A stretch of DNA of 64,000 bases from Sphingobacterium sp. R2 (GTDB lineage Bacteria; Bacteroidota; Bacteroidia; Sphingobacteriales; Sphingobacteriaceae), in contig NZ_CP142884.1 of the NCBI RefSeq assembly GCF_040760075.1, positions 2,170,001 to 2,234,000 of the forward strand, in the 5' to 3' direction. The notes below the pieces were generated by a model. That model saw nothing but the letters and a program-made list of their open reading frames with translations, had not been told where the DNA came from and ran no database searches. Positions within the stretch are counted from its first letter, which is position 1; each line of letters starts with the position of its first letter. This document shows positions 27,817 to 37,219 of this stretch, piece after piece. The position numbers and the translations under genes were made by a program.

Positions 27817-29187
27817 TTATTTACTCAGTTCTGCGTAATATTTATGAAATAATGGAATTGTTGAAATTCCCATGAGGTAATTCTCAATACCATATTTTTC
27901 ATTTGGCGAGTGTAGGTTGTCGCTATCCAACCCAAAGCCCAAAAGCACTGTTTTTAAACCCAATACTTCTTCAAAAAGAGCAACAATTGGTATTGAACCA
28001 CCACCACGCGTTGGGATAGGTTTGACACCAAAGGTGTCATGTAGGGCTTTTTCTGCCGCTTTGTAAGCAACACTGTCGGTCGGTGTGACGACAGGTTCAC
28101 CACCATGATGAGGTTTAACTTCTACTTTCACATAATCTGGTGCAATAGATTCAAAATGTTTTTTGAAAAGCTCCGTAATAAGGTGAGAGTTTTGGTTTGG
28201 CACGAGGCGCATGGAGATTTTCGCATTCGCTTTTGATGGAAGTACTGTTTTGGCGCCTTCACCGATATAACCACCCCAAATACCATTTACTTCTAAGGTT
28301 GGTCGAATACCGGTGCGTTCTAATGTTGTGAAACCTTTTTCTCCCCAGATATTTTGGATACCCAGGTCAGTTTTGTATTCTTCAATGTCAAAAGGTGCTT
28401 CATTTAAAGCTTTACGTTCTTCAGCCGTCAATTCGACAACATCATCATAAAATCCAGGGATAGCGATATGATTGTTTTCGTCATGTAATGATGCAATCAG
28501 TTTCGCTAATATCGTGGCCGGATTAGCTACTGCTCCACCATATACGCCTGAGTGTAAATCTCTATTAGGCCCCGTAACTTCAACTTCAACATAAGAAAGG
28601 CCGCGTAAGCCAGTTTCTAACGATGGTTGATCCATGCTGATCATCGAGGTGTCAGAAATAACGATAACATCTGCTTTCAGTCTCTCTGTATTTTCTTTAA
28701 CAAATGTACCCAAATTGACTGAGCCTACTTCCTCTTCACCCTCAATCATAAATTTGATGTTACATGCTAAAGCATCATTTTTAATCATGTATTCAAAGGC
28801 TTTTACATGCATGTAAAACTGACCTTTATCATCGGCAGATCCACGTGCATAAATTTTACCATCACGGACCGTCGGTTCGAAAGGAGGGGTATCCCACAAC
28901 TCGTATGGATCAGCGGGTTGTACGTCGTAATGACCATATGTCAACACTGTGGGAAGTGCCGGATCGATAATTTTTTCTCCATAAACGATTGGATTACCAG
29001 CGGTAGGACAAACTTCTACATTGTCGGCTCCGGCTTCACGCAATTTCTCAGCAACAAATTCAGCAGTTTTTTGGACATCTCCTTTGAATTTAGGATCGGC
29101 ACTTACTGATGGTAAACGCAATAAATCAAACAACTCATCCAAAAATCGTTGTTTATTTGCTTCTACATATTCTTTAATGTTTTGCAT
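27817..29187 (-). CDS. M20-family dipeptidase
   Basis: 456 residues from ATG 29187 (MQNIKEYVEANKQ); an in-frame ATG 30 bases upstream adds an unlikely extension. Metal site residues appear in GHYDVQPADP (His), GSADDKGQ (Asp), EGEEEVGS (Glu) and the final HSPNEKYGIENYL. A lid domain (about 180-390) is inserted, giving the length typical of dinuclear-zinc dipeptidases. It should cleave dipeptides or acylated amino acids in the cytosol. A TTG-N21-TAAATTTG promoter at 29205-29236 drives it. Confidence 0.92.
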   Translation of the reverse strand: MQNIKEYVEANKQRFLDELFDLLRLPSVSADPKFKGDVQKTAEFVAEKLREAGADNVEVCPTAGNPIVYGEKIIDPALPTVLTYGHYDVQPADPYELWDTPPFEPTVRDGKIYARGSADDKGQFYMHVKAFEYMIKNDALACNIKFMIEGEEEVGSVNLGTFVKENTERLKADVIVISDTSMISMDQPSLETGLRGLSYVEVEVTGPNRDLHSGVYGGAVANPATILAKLIASLHDENNHIAIPGFYDDVVELTAEERKALNEAPFDIEEYKTDLGIQNIWGEKGFTTLERTGIRPTLEVNGIWGGYIGEGAKTVLPSKANAKISMRLVPNQNSHLITELFKKHFESIAPDYVKVEVKPHHGGEPVVTPTDSVAYKAAEKALHDTFGVKPIPTRGGGSIPIVALFEEVLGLKTVLLGFGLDSDNLHSPNEKYGIENYLMGISTIPLFHKYYAELSK

Positions 29188-29204
29188 ATTGTTTGTGTTT
29201 GAAA

Positions 29205-29236
29205 CAAATTTACACAAATCAACACATTTAACTCAA
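29205..29236 (-). promoter_or_regulatory. Promoter of the M20 dipeptidase
   Basis: Minus strand: TTG (29234-29236), 21-base spacer, TAAATTTG (29205-29212). Full match to the Bacteroidota pattern, 17 bases upstream of the ATG at 29187. Confidence 0.6.
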
Positions 29237-29294
29237 TTTGTTGTAACCTTTTCGGGGATGGTTGCGACTAATGTAAAAACTAATTCAAATAATT

Positions 29295-29609
29295 ATGGAA
29301 AAGCAAACAGTAGGGGCCATTTTAGGAATCGGACTATTTACATGTATCACGTTGTGTGTTTATTTTATTATGCGGTATCGGAGCGTGGCTGTACATATTC
29401 CAGGTGAAAATAAGAAAAGAGAGCCACTAGATTGGCAAAAGCCCGGGATTTTGGTACTTGGTATAGGGATAGGATTATTCATTGTGGGAATTTTGGACAA
29501 CTACATGAATACTGATTTGCCAGATTCACTTGCCGTCGCAATTTTGATTATTTCTGCGGGTGTTGCAATGATAATTGCTAACCGATTGGATAAAAAACGC
29601 GATATTTAA
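29295..29609 (+). CDS. Small membrane protein (DUF6249-like)
   Basis: 104 residues with three hydrophobic segments (about 7-25, 48-66 and 76-95) and a charged loop (HIPGENKKREPLDWQK). It resembles the DUF6249 membrane proteins found next to ECF sigma genes in Bacteroidota, a match from memory. The stop is 7 bases before the sigma factor ATG, so they are probably co-transcribed. A regulatory or sensing role is inference. Confidence 0.7.
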   Translation: MEKQTVGAILGIGLFTCITLCVYFIMRYRSVAVHIPGENKKREPLDWQKPGILVLGIGIGLFIVGILDNYMNTDLPDSLAVAILIISAGVAMIIANRLDKKRDI

Positions 29610-29616
29610 CTCGCCA

Positions 29617-30168
29617 ATGGATGAAATCTATATTCGAAAAGTTCTATCAGGCGATGTGGAATCCTATCGTTATTTTATAAAAACGTATAAGGATATGGCA
29701 TTTTCTGTCGCTCTTTCTATTGTAAAGGAAGAGCATTTGGCAGAAGATGTCGTTCAGGATACATTTATAAAATGTTATCAATCGCTGTCTTCCTTTAAAG
29801 GGAAATCGAAATTTAGTACATGGTTTTACCGAATTGTTGTGCATGTTGCTTTTAATGCCATTCGTCATAAGAAACTGGATTTGGTCAATTTTGATCTAAC
29901 CCACCATGACATGTCGCATGAAGATTCCGTATTGGATGAAATAATCGACCACGAAAGAAAAGAAATGATCAACGATGCACTCACTATTCTGCCCGCTCGA
30001 GAGTCTGTTGCATTACGGTTGTTCTATCTCGAAGAACAGTCGATGGATGAAATTAAAGAGATTATGGGCTGGACATTGGCGAATACCAAAGTGATCTTGC
30101 ACCGGGCCCGTAAAAATATGCAGATCATTTTAAGTCAGTTAATTAAAAAAGCGGAGTATTATGGATAA
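29617..30168 (+). CDS. ECF sigma-70 factor
   Basis: 183 residues from ATG 29617; an upstream TTG is rejected because it overlaps the previous gene. Region 2 (about 10-75: FIKTYKDMAFSVALSIVKEEHLAEDVVQDTFIKCY and FSTWFYRIVVHVAFNAIR) and region 4 (about 125-175: LPARESVALRLFYLEEQSMDEIKEIMGWTLANTKVILHRARK) are both clear. It redirects RNA polymerase to a small regulon. It overlaps the next gene by 8 bases, which encodes a likely membrane anti-sigma partner. Confidence 0.93.
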   Translation: MDEIYIRKVLSGDVESYRYFIKTYKDMAFSVALSIVKEEHLAEDVVQDTFIKCYQSLSSFKGKSKFSTWFYRIVVHVAFNAIRHKKLDLVNFDLTHHDMSHEDSVLDEIIDHERKEMINDALTILPARESVALRLFYLEEQSMDEIKEIMGWTLANTKVILHRARKNMQIILSQLIKKAEYYG

Positions 30169-30514
30169 GGAACAGGAAAAATTCAAGAAAGTTATGCAAA
30201 TGAGTAAAATAGAAATGCCATTTGATGATTTTGAACAACGTATCATGAACGGTATTGCTGCGCTTGAGAAAGATAAAGAGAAAGCCCTGTCAAATAAAAA
30301 GTATGCGATTACATTTTTTCTTCTTGGGACTGTTTGTGGCATGATGTTCAATAATTATCTGATGGCCAAAATTCAAGTTGCAGACATTGCCCCGGATTTT
30401 AAAAATTATAGTGCGATTGGTGGCCAGTTATCTTTTGCTGTTTTGATATGCTTTTTCTGTCTTCAGTTGTGGCGATTGATCAATATGCAACAAAAGAGGC
30501 ATTATCAGGTATAG
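30161..30514 (+). CDS. Putative membrane anti-sigma factor
   Basis: 117 residues, overlapping the sigma gene by 8 bases. A soluble N-terminal helical part (about 1-45, FDDFEQRIMNGIAALEKDKEKAL) precedes two membrane helices (about 48-66 and 87-106). Cytoplasmic N-terminus plus membrane anchor next to an ECF sigma factor is the usual anti-sigma layout. No known anti-sigma motif (such as a zinc HxxxCxxC) is present, so the role rests on context. Confidence 0.6.
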   Translation: MDKEQEKFKKVMQMSKIEMPFDDFEQRIMNGIAALEKDKEKALSNKKYAITFFLLGTVCGMMFNNYLMAKIQVADIAPDFKNYSAIGGQLSFAVLICFFCLQLWRLINMQQKRHYQV

Positions 30515-30700
30515 TAAACGATCTTTTTTGTCGAATATGCATAGTCTAAGTTTTTTGCGAATTGGACTTTATATTTCGTTCAACTAGCGCAGCTAAGGGG
30601 TCAAATTGGTTTTTTAAAAATAAAATTAATTTTACTGTAACAAAACATTAGTTTTATCTACTAATGATATATTGATATTAATTTACTATCCAACAATTTT

Positions 30701-33424
30701 ATGAAGAGAGTTTTACAAATGCTCTTGTTTTTCATTTTTGCTATCCCTGGTTTGGCTTCAGGTCAATCCAAGATTGCTGGAAAAATAAGTGATGTAAAGG
30801 AGCAACTAAAGTTATCAGACGCAACAGTCATGCTATTGACTGCTAAAGATTCCATATTGACCGGCTTTACCCGATCGGATGAAAATGGTCTGTTTTCATT
30901 GACCAAGCCTGATACAGGAGCTTATATTCTCATTGTGAGTTATCCCAAGTATGGTGATTTTTATACGGAGATCAAATCCGGTGTGGACTATTCCAAATTG
31001 GCTATTGGTCTAACGAATACAGCCACATTATTACAAGAAGTTATTGTTACTGGCCGTATCCCAATTACCATCAAAGGGGATACCACTGAGTATGATGCCG
31101 GCAGTTTTAAAGTGGAGAAGAATGCAAAGGTTGAAGACCTGTTGAAAGCGTTGCCTGGTATCACGGTTGATGCATCTGGAAAAATTACTGCACAGGGTAA
31201 AACAGTAAAAAAAGTATTGGTAGATGGCGAGGAATTTTTCGGCGATGATCCGACGTTGGTAACACGCAATATCCGATCGGATATGGTCGATAAAGTTCAG
31301 GTTTATGAGAAAAAATCGGAACAGGCCGAGCGAACAGGAGTGGATGACGGTCAGCGTGAGCAAACGATCAATGTAAAGCTAAAAGAAGGTTCCAAAAATG
31401 GTATGTTCGGAAAAGCGCTTCTTGGCGGTGGAACCGACGATTACTATATGGGGCAATTGATGTTGAACAAGTTTAAGGGCTCGCAAAAAATATCAGTTTA
31501 CGGTCTTTTTGGTAATAATGGTACTACCAGTATGAATTGGCAGGATGCACAAAAGTATGGTGGTGATTCAGGTGTATCCTATGGTGATGACGGTTCGATG
31601 AGCTGGTCTAATTTTACGGACCCTTTTTCTGGACAAGGAGTTATCGGTGTGCCACGTGCCATAAATTCAGGCGTTAACTTCTCGGATAAATTTGATAAGG
31701 ACAAACATACAGTCAACATAAACTATAAATATGGAAGATTGAGTAGCGATGGAAATGATGAAACGATTATGACCGGTTTGATCAATAACAAATCGGTGAA
31801 GAATGTCGATTCTGAAAATGATCAGCATCGTGCCAATCTGAAATATGATCTCAAATTAGATTCGTTAAACCTTTTAACCATAAAGGGGGGAGCATCAAGA
31901 AAAAATCTTTGGTCAAATAATACGCGTGAGGCGTATCAGTTTAGTCAAAATGCAGATACGACCATTGCTGAAAGTACAAGTGAATTGGTTAAAAATAACA
32001 TTAATGAGTTTGATTTGAGTACCTATTTCACCCATAAGTTCAAGAAAAAAGGACGCTCCTTTACATTTGATGGTCAATGGAAACGAAATGAGATGAAAGG
32101 TACTGGACATTTAAAGTCAGACCTGAAAAATTATAGCCTAAAAACAGATTCTACGACCGATCAAAGTAAAGTACGTAACAATACAAGTAATGTGCTAAGT
32201 GCTTCAATTTCCTATACTGAACCCTTAACCAATAGCTGGAACCTTGTGGTTGGAACAGGAATTGAGCAAAGTAACAGTAGTTCCCTTGTGGAGTCATTCA
32301 ATAAAGGTGATGATGGCGATTATACTCAACTCGATCGTCGTTTCAGTAATAATTATGATTTCGATAGAAGTAGTAACAGATACAAATTTGCTATAGTCCA
32401 TACAAGTGAAAAGTTTAAGTTTACTGTGGCCAATAATTTTAATAATGATAAATTGAAACAGTTCAATAACTATACAGACGAGGGGATTACAAGAAGTTAC
32501 TTTACGTACAATCCAAATGTAAGTGCAGGCTATTCTTTTACGAAAAGTAAGGGGTTATGGCTGAACTATACTGGTAAAAACCAATTGCCTTCCTTGAGTC
32601 AGATCCAACCGATATTAGATAACTCCGACCAGATTAATCGTTATCTGGGGAATGAAAATTTAAAGCCGTCATTTAAAAATTCCTTAAATCTGAACTATAA
32701 CTCATTTCGCGTGCTGACCGGAAACTATATGTATATCGGTGGTAATATTTCTACCGAAAAGAACCCGATAACACAAAATATTGATACATTGAACGGGATC
32801 AACACATATACGTGGAATAATGTTGATGGTAAGACAAATACTTCGCTGAACGTATGGTCTGGTGTTTATTTTAAGTTGAGCAAAAAACTTGGCCTTTCCA
32901 ACTCGCCACAGTTTTATGTAAATATGAGTGACAACTATAATATGTTCAATCACCAATTGAATAAAGTAAATACCACGAACTTTAATTTTACGTATAATTT
33001 TAAAAGAGATACCAAAACAGGTTTAAATTTTGACCTGAACCTTAGTCCCCAGTACCGTTTGATGAAATCAAGTTTGGAGCGTAATACAAACAGTAATGGT
33101 TTTGTATTTTCCTCAAACGGAAGTGTGGAGTATTTTTTCAACAAAACATTTAAGGTTTATACCAATTACACCTATTCCTACGAGGCGGCCACCAAAGCTT
33201 TCGATGAGAAGTTTGAGCAGTTTTTGTTGCATCCGGGTGTGAGTAAGAAATTCCTTAAAAATGAATCATTGGTGCTGGATTTTACAATCAACGATGTTCT
33301 TAATCAAAACAAGGGCTTTAGTCGTTCGGCATCGACTTCAGTCTTTACGCAACGTCGATATGATACGATACGCAGATATTATATGCTTAAACTATCATGG
33401 GATTTTACAAAAATGTTTTTATAA
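30701..33424 (+). CDS. Outer-membrane beta-barrel receptor, TonB-receptor-like
   Basis: 907 residues with a signal peptide (to about 21). A CarboxypepD-regulatory-like domain (about 24-105) is followed by a plug-like region (about 110-230: EVIVTGRIPITIKGDTTEY, DLLKALPGITVDASGKI, VLVDGEEFFGDDP) and a long barrel of the outer-membrane beta-barrel family, ending KLSWDFTKMFL. It probably sits in the outer membrane; a transport or signalling role is likely. The GLPGLI protein follows 18 bases later, the standard Bacteroidota pairing. An ECF sigma unit lies just upstream, and may control it. Confidence 0.88.
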   Translation: MKRVLQMLLFFIFAIPGLASGQSKIAGKISDVKEQLKLSDATVMLLTAKDSILTGFTRSDENGLFSLTKPDTGAYILIVSYPKYGDFYTEIKSGVDYSKLAIGLTNTATLLQEVIVTGRIPITIKGDTTEYDAGSFKVEKNAKVEDLLKALPGITVDASGKITAQGKTVKKVLVDGEEFFGDDPTLVTRNIRSDMVDKVQVYEKKSEQAERTGVDDGQREQTINVKLKEGSKNGMFGKALLGGGTDDYYMGQLMLNKFKGSQKISVYGLFGNNGTTSMNWQDAQKYGGDSGVSYGDDGSMSWSNFTDPFSGQGVIGVPRAINSGVNFSDKFDKDKHTVNINYKYGRLSSDGNDETIMTGLINNKSVKNVDSENDQHRANLKYDLKLDSLNLLTIKGGASRKNLWSNNTREAYQFSQNADTTIAESTSELVKNNINEFDLSTYFTHKFKKKGRSFTFDGQWKRNEMKGTGHLKSDLKNYSLKTDSTTDQSKVRNNTSNVLSASISYTEPLTNSWNLVVGTGIEQSNSSSLVESFNKGDDGDYTQLDRRFSNNYDFDRSSNRYKFAIVHTSEKFKFTVANNFNNDKLKQFNNYTDEGITRSYFTYNPNVSAGYSFTKSKGLWLNYTGKNQLPSLSQIQPILDNSDQINRYLGNENLKPSFKNSLNLNYNSFRVLTGNYMYIGGNISTEKNPITQNIDTLNGINTYTWNNVDGKTNTSLNVWSGVYFKLSKKLGLSNSPQFYVNMSDNYNMFNHQLNKVNTTNFNFTYNFKRDTKTGLNFDLNLSPQYRLMKSSLERNTNSNGFVFSSNGSVEYFFNKTFKVYTNYTYSYEAATKAFDEKFEQFLLHPGVSKKFLKNESLVLDFTINDVLNQNKGFSRSASTSVFTQRRYDTIRRYYMLKLSWDFTKMFL

Positions 33425-33442
33425 AATATTAAGCAAGATACA

Positions 33443-34231
33443 ATGTTAAAATATATCTTTTTTCTCCTTTTCTGTTGCTCTGCCCTAGGTCTAAAAGCGC
33501 AGTACGTGCTATTTGGACGAGCTGGGACTATTTCCTACGACAAAACGATGTACATGAAGAATATCGTCAATAAAAAATTCATCGCTAAGGCTGATGAAAA
33601 TTCTAAACAGTTTTTTGAACGTATAGTGCCTAGGCTACCTGAAAGTGCCGTGTTAAAGAAGTCAATGAAATTCAATACCACGGAGACGTTTTTCGAATCG
33701 CTAAAAGATGAGAGCCTGGACGCGGAGATAAAGCAGTATATTATGATGTTTGCGTTAGACTTCGACGCGGCAACACTTTCAAACATGGTGAACCGATCGT
33801 TCTTAAGATACAATGATATCGTTGGTGAAAAGATCATCGTTCAAGATTCTATGAAGCGTATCAAATGGAAAATCACTGATGAGTATCGTGAAATCGCTGG
33901 TTACAATTGTAGGAGAGCCAATGGGATTACACCTGACTCTGTTTATGTTATTGGATATTATTGCAATGAAATCCCCATCAGTGGCGGTCCCGAATCTATC
34001 AACGGTCTCCCTGGTATGATTTTAGGCTTAGTGGTACCAAGTCAGCATGTCTCTTATTTTGCAACGAAAGTAGAATTTAGTAACACGGTTGTGATGGATA
34101 AAAAGAAATTTGAGAATACAAAGGTGAAGCGGATGACTCGAAAGGCGATGACAGATCAAATGACGAGTGTCCTATCGCAACACATGAATAAAGAAACCGT
34201 TCAATTTATTATGGAACTTGGTAATTTGTAA
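33443..34231 (+). CDS. GLPGLI family protein
   Basis: 262 residues with a signal peptide (to about 19, LGLKAQ). The family-naming motif appears as INGLPGMILGL (about 188-198), and CRRANG and YYCNEIPISGGPE are also typical. It is periplasmic or surface-exposed, always beside an outer-membrane barrel in this phylum. The partner relation (18-base gap) suggests a two-component export or uptake device. Biochemical function is not established. Confidence 0.9.
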   Translation: MLKYIFFLLFCCSALGLKAQYVLFGRAGTISYDKTMYMKNIVNKKFIAKADENSKQFFERIVPRLPESAVLKKSMKFNTTETFFESLKDESLDAEIKQYIMMFALDFDAATLSNMVNRSFLRYNDIVGEKIIVQDSMKRIKWKITDEYREIAGYNCRRANGITPDSVYVIGYYCNEIPISGGPESINGLPGMILGLVVPSQHVSYFATKVEFSNTVVMDKKKFENTKVKRMTRKAMTDQMTSVLSQHMNKETVQFIMELGNL

Positions 34232-34276
34232 ACATTCCAAAATTCTGTTTTAATAATATAATGAGTATTCGTAACT

Positions 34277-34328
34277 CGCAGCAAAAACAAACAGCTCTTC
34301 CCTTGACGAGCTGTTTGTTTTTGCTGCG
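34277..34328. terminator. Perfect 21-bp stem-loop after the GLPGLI gene
   Basis: Arms 34277-34297 and 34308-34328 are exact complements with a 10-base loop. The stem holds A5 and T5 tracts internally, rather than a GC stem followed by T. It sits 46 bases past the GLPGLI stop, so termination or RNA protection is likely. Confidence 0.6.
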
Positions 34329-34554
34329 ATAACCCAGAATAATTTTTCGTTTAGCTATTTCCGAGTAGAATAAAAATATCTTCGCGACTAATATCGAATC
34401 GAGTGCTATTAAATTTGTGTCAGCTAACCTGTTAATACAAAGTAAAAAACATGGACGGAAAAAACCTAAGATGGACCGCAGGCTCCTTTTGAAGATTATT
34501 AAGATATCAAAGTTTATGAGTGGAAGATCGTATGCAACGTTTCACCAATCATCC

Positions 34555-34589
34555 AAAAAAAAAGGCCTTTCATTAGAAAGGCCTTTTTT
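34555..34589 (-). terminator. Terminator of the histone-like gene
   Basis: AAAGGCCTTTC / GAAAGGCCTTT with loop ATTA; on the minus strand a T9 run follows, 20 bases after the histone-like stop. It also has a T6 tail on the plus strand. Confidence 0.85.
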
Positions 34590-34608
34590 ATGTTAACTCC
34601 GAAAAAGA

Positions 34609-34788
34609 CTATTTTCCGTCGTTTTTCTTAGCAGTAACTTCGTTACGAATTTCTTGTGCTAAAGTTTTAATTTCTTGTAATCCTTTACGTACACGTGTAC
34701 CAGCGGCAGAATTACCATTGTTGAAGAACTTGTCTGCATCAGCTTCGATAGAAGCTACTAACTCTTTTAATTTTACGTAGTTTTCCAT
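34609..34788 (-). CDS. Histone H1-like (Hc1-type) small protein
   Basis: 59 residues. The sequence starts MENYVKLKELVASIEADADK and ends TAKKNDGK, with the core AAGTRVRKGLQEIKTLAQEIRNEV. This is the short histone H1-like family seen throughout Sphingobacteriaceae and relatives. It is a helical, basic-ended nucleoid protein; a chromosome-compacting role is inferred from the family. ATG at 34788, TAG at 34609-34611; the gene has its own terminator and is too short for standard ORF lists. Confidence 0.85.
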   Translation of the reverse strand: MENYVKLKELVASIEADADKFFNNGNSAAGTRVRKGLQEIKTLAQEIRNEVTAKKNDGK

Positions 34789-34904
34789 TTTTTTATAATT
34801 ATAATTTTAGTTTTTATGGTTTTTCCTAAACACTCCTTAAATATACAAAAACGAATCAAATAGAAAATAAATTTCGTTTTTTTTTATCGAAAAAGCTGAA
34901 AAAA

Positions 34905-37043
34905 CTATTCAACAATCTTTAGTTCGTCAATAATGTTGGTTGCTCCTGCAAATTTATCGATAATAAATAATACATAACGAATATCAACTGAAATTGTACG
35001 TTGCAACTTATGGTCAAAGATAACATCTCCAGCCATTGCTTCAATATTACCATCAAAAGCTAGGCCAATTAATTCGCCATTGCCATTTATTACGGGTGAA
35101 CCGGAGTTTCCTCCTGTTATATCGTTGTCACTTAGGAAGTTTACTGGTAAATATCCCTTTTTGTCTGCATAGCGGCCATAGTCCTTATTATTATACAGGT
35201 CAATCAGACGTTGCGGTAAATCAAACTCTTCGTCACCTTTTTTGTACTTCGCAATGGTGCCTTTTAATGTCGTGTAGAAGTTCTTATCAGCATCGTTACG
35301 CGGATCGCTTGGTAAGCCTTTTATCGAGCCGTAAGTTAACCGTAAAGTACTGTTCGCATCCGGATAGAATTTTCCTTTTGGATTCGAAGCCAATACACCA
35401 GCAACATATTTACGATAAGCACCTTCAAATTTGTCGTCTTGCATTTTCCAGCTAGGATCTACTTGACGGTATCGGTTGAGTAATGCTGAAGAAAGTTTAT
35501 ATAATGGATCATTCGCTAAGATTTCAGCATTAGGAGTTTCCAAGTAATTGTTCAGACGTTCAGCCGAAGCGAAGATGCTGTTCTTCACCGATTCTTTAAC
35601 AAAAGCCGTAAAGTCGCCATTATTTTTTGCAGCCAATTCAGCAATATATGGCGCTATATTTCCAGCCTTTTTAGCATAAAGGTTCAATTCGTCAATTAAT
35701 ACTTGCTCTTCAAGAGGCATGTAAATCTTTTCGTAACCTGCCTCTATTGCAGATTTTAAACGTGGGAGAATTGCATTCCTTTGCGCTTCGTCCCCAGCAG
35801 CATATACTTCTAATCCAGATCCGATTGAATATGGAAGAGCAGCAATCGCACTGGAACGCAACATGCCCATCAAATAGTTGTCGTGTCTAGCCTTATCGTT
35901 CGTTGCTGCATAGAACTCATTGATTGTCGTGATGACATCTCCATATTCGGCTTTGTTTGCAGTTTTATTTGCCCATTTGTCAAATTTCGCTTCGTCTTTT
36001 GCTTTTGCTTCCGCTGTTTTATGTAATGTCAAAGCGTCAATCATCCCTTGACGATTTTTCCAGTAATTTGCTACTTGAGAGTATTTAGACGCGTAGTTCA
36101 ATTTGACAGCTTGGTCTTGATCCATGAATTTTTTCATGGCATCCATACCGGTTTTAGACGCTTCTACCCAAGCTGGATAAGCGAATTTTACATTTTGGTT
36201 GATCCCTCCTGAAGGCATCCAACGGTTTGTACGACCTGGGTAACCTAAAATCATTGCAAAATCTCCTTCTTGAACACCTTTTAAGCTGACAGGTAGGAAA
36301 TGCTTAGGCTTCAAAGGAACATTGTCTTGTGCATATTCTGCAGGATTACCATTCTTATCAGCGTAGACACGGAAAATTGAGAAGTCACCAGTATGACGTG
36401 GCCATTCCCAGTTATCGGTATCACCACCAAATTTTCCGATGCTATTTGGAGGAGTTCCTACTAACCGAACGTCATTGTAATCTTGGTATACAAAATAATA
36501 GTACTCGTTGCCTTGGTAGAACGATTTTACTTCAACTACATACTTGCCATTTTCGCTATTCTCTTTTTGAATTTTGGCAATTTCAGCAGCAATGATTTTT
36601 TTTCGCTCATCTTCAGACATTTTGTTGTTCACCAAACCTAAGATTCGTTTTGAAACATCATCCATACGAACAAAAAAGCGAACCGACAAAGATTTTGGCT
36701 TTAGCTCCTCAGATTTGGATTTCGCCCAAAAGCCATTTGTCAAATGATCATTTTCTGGCGTAGATAGTTCAGCAATGGCGCCATATCCACAATGGTGGTT
36801 GGTAAATACTAAGCCTTGGTCTGAAACGATTTCTGCTGTACAGCCGCCGTTAAATTGTACAATTGCATCTTTTAGACTAGAGTGGTTAATGCTGTAGATT
36901 TCTTCGGCACTTAAACGAAGTCCTTTTTTTTGCATATCTGACTCATTCAGACGCTTCAAATACATTAAAAACCACATCCCTTCGTCGGCAAATGCAGTAA
37001 AGCTTGTTGTTATGAACAACAAACACATCCATAATTTTTTCAT
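34905..37043 (-). CDS. S46 dipeptidyl-peptidase (DPP7-type)
   Basis: 712 residues with a signal peptide (to about 19, TAFADEG). Chymotrypsin-like catalytic residues: His in FTNHHCGYGAIAEL (about 90), Asp in the DTDNWEWPRH region, Ser in ITGGNSGSPVIN (about 655). A large helical domain sits between (about 280-560). The P1-specificity position in LAFDGNIEAMAGD is Gly rather than Arg, which in this family points to DPP7 (hydrophobic P1) rather than DPP11 (acidic P1). It releases dipeptides from peptide N-termini in the periplasm. Confidence 0.92.
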   Translation of the reverse strand: MKKLWMCLLFITTSFTAFADEGMWFLMYLKRLNESDMQKKGLRLSAEEIYSINHSSLKDAIVQFNGGCTAEIVSDQGLVFTNHHCGYGAIAELSTPENDHLTNGFWAKSKSEELKPKSLSVRFFVRMDDVSKRILGLVNNKMSEDERKKIIAAEIAKIQKENSENGKYVVEVKSFYQGNEYYYFVYQDYNDVRLVGTPPNSIGKFGGDTDNWEWPRHTGDFSIFRVYADKNGNPAEYAQDNVPLKPKHFLPVSLKGVQEGDFAMILGYPGRTNRWMPSGGINQNVKFAYPAWVEASKTGMDAMKKFMDQDQAVKLNYASKYSQVANYWKNRQGMIDALTLHKTAEAKAKDEAKFDKWANKTANKAEYGDVITTINEFYAATNDKARHDNYLMGMLRSSAIAALPYSIGSGLEVYAAGDEAQRNAILPRLKSAIEAGYEKIYMPLEEQVLIDELNLYAKKAGNIAPYIAELAAKNNGDFTAFVKESVKNSIFASAERLNNYLETPNAEILANDPLYKLSSALLNRYRQVDPSWKMQDDKFEGAYRKYVAGVLASNPKGKFYPDANSTLRLTYGSIKGLPSDPRNDADKNFYTTLKGTIAKYKKGDEEFDLPQRLIDLYNNKDYGRYADKKGYLPVNFLSDNDITGGNSGSPVINGNGELIGLAFDGNIEAMAGDVIFDHKLQRTISVDIRYVLFIIDKFAGATNIIDELKIVE

Positions 37044-37207
37044 ATCAACCTGATAAAAAGTTTGTTTATACCCTACAAAAATGCTTTAATTCTCTTAAAA
37101 ACCAAAATATTAGACTTTATAATGTGCTTTTCACCAATTTTTATGTCAATTAAAAGTAAATGTGTGCGGTATTGATCGGTGAGGAAAGCCAAATGGACTC
37201 TTTTCCT

Positions 37208-37215
37208 TATCTTTG
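37208..37215 (+). promoter_or_regulatory. -7 promoter box abutting the DEAD-box helicase start
   Basis: TATCTTTG matches TAnnTTTG exactly and ends 4 bases before the chosen ATG (37220). If used, transcription would start at or near the first base of the coding region. No TTG is found at the usual -33 distance. Confidence 0.45.
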
Positions 37216-37219
37216 CAAG

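Larger units (their letters stand above)
34232..34608. other. Intergenic interval with two large hairpins
   Basis: 377 bases between the GLPGLI gene and the histone-like gene. It contains a perfect 21-bp inverted repeat (34277-34328) and the histone gene terminator (34555-34589). A TAAATTTG box at 34410-34417 on the plus strand could start a short transcript, but no TTG lies at the right distance upstream. Nothing else is recognised. Confidence 0.5.

Noticed and set aside
34451..34595. Possible short plus-strand gene in the histone-side gap, after a TAAATTTG box
   Set aside because: The frame reads through the histone-gene terminator, and there is no -33 element.
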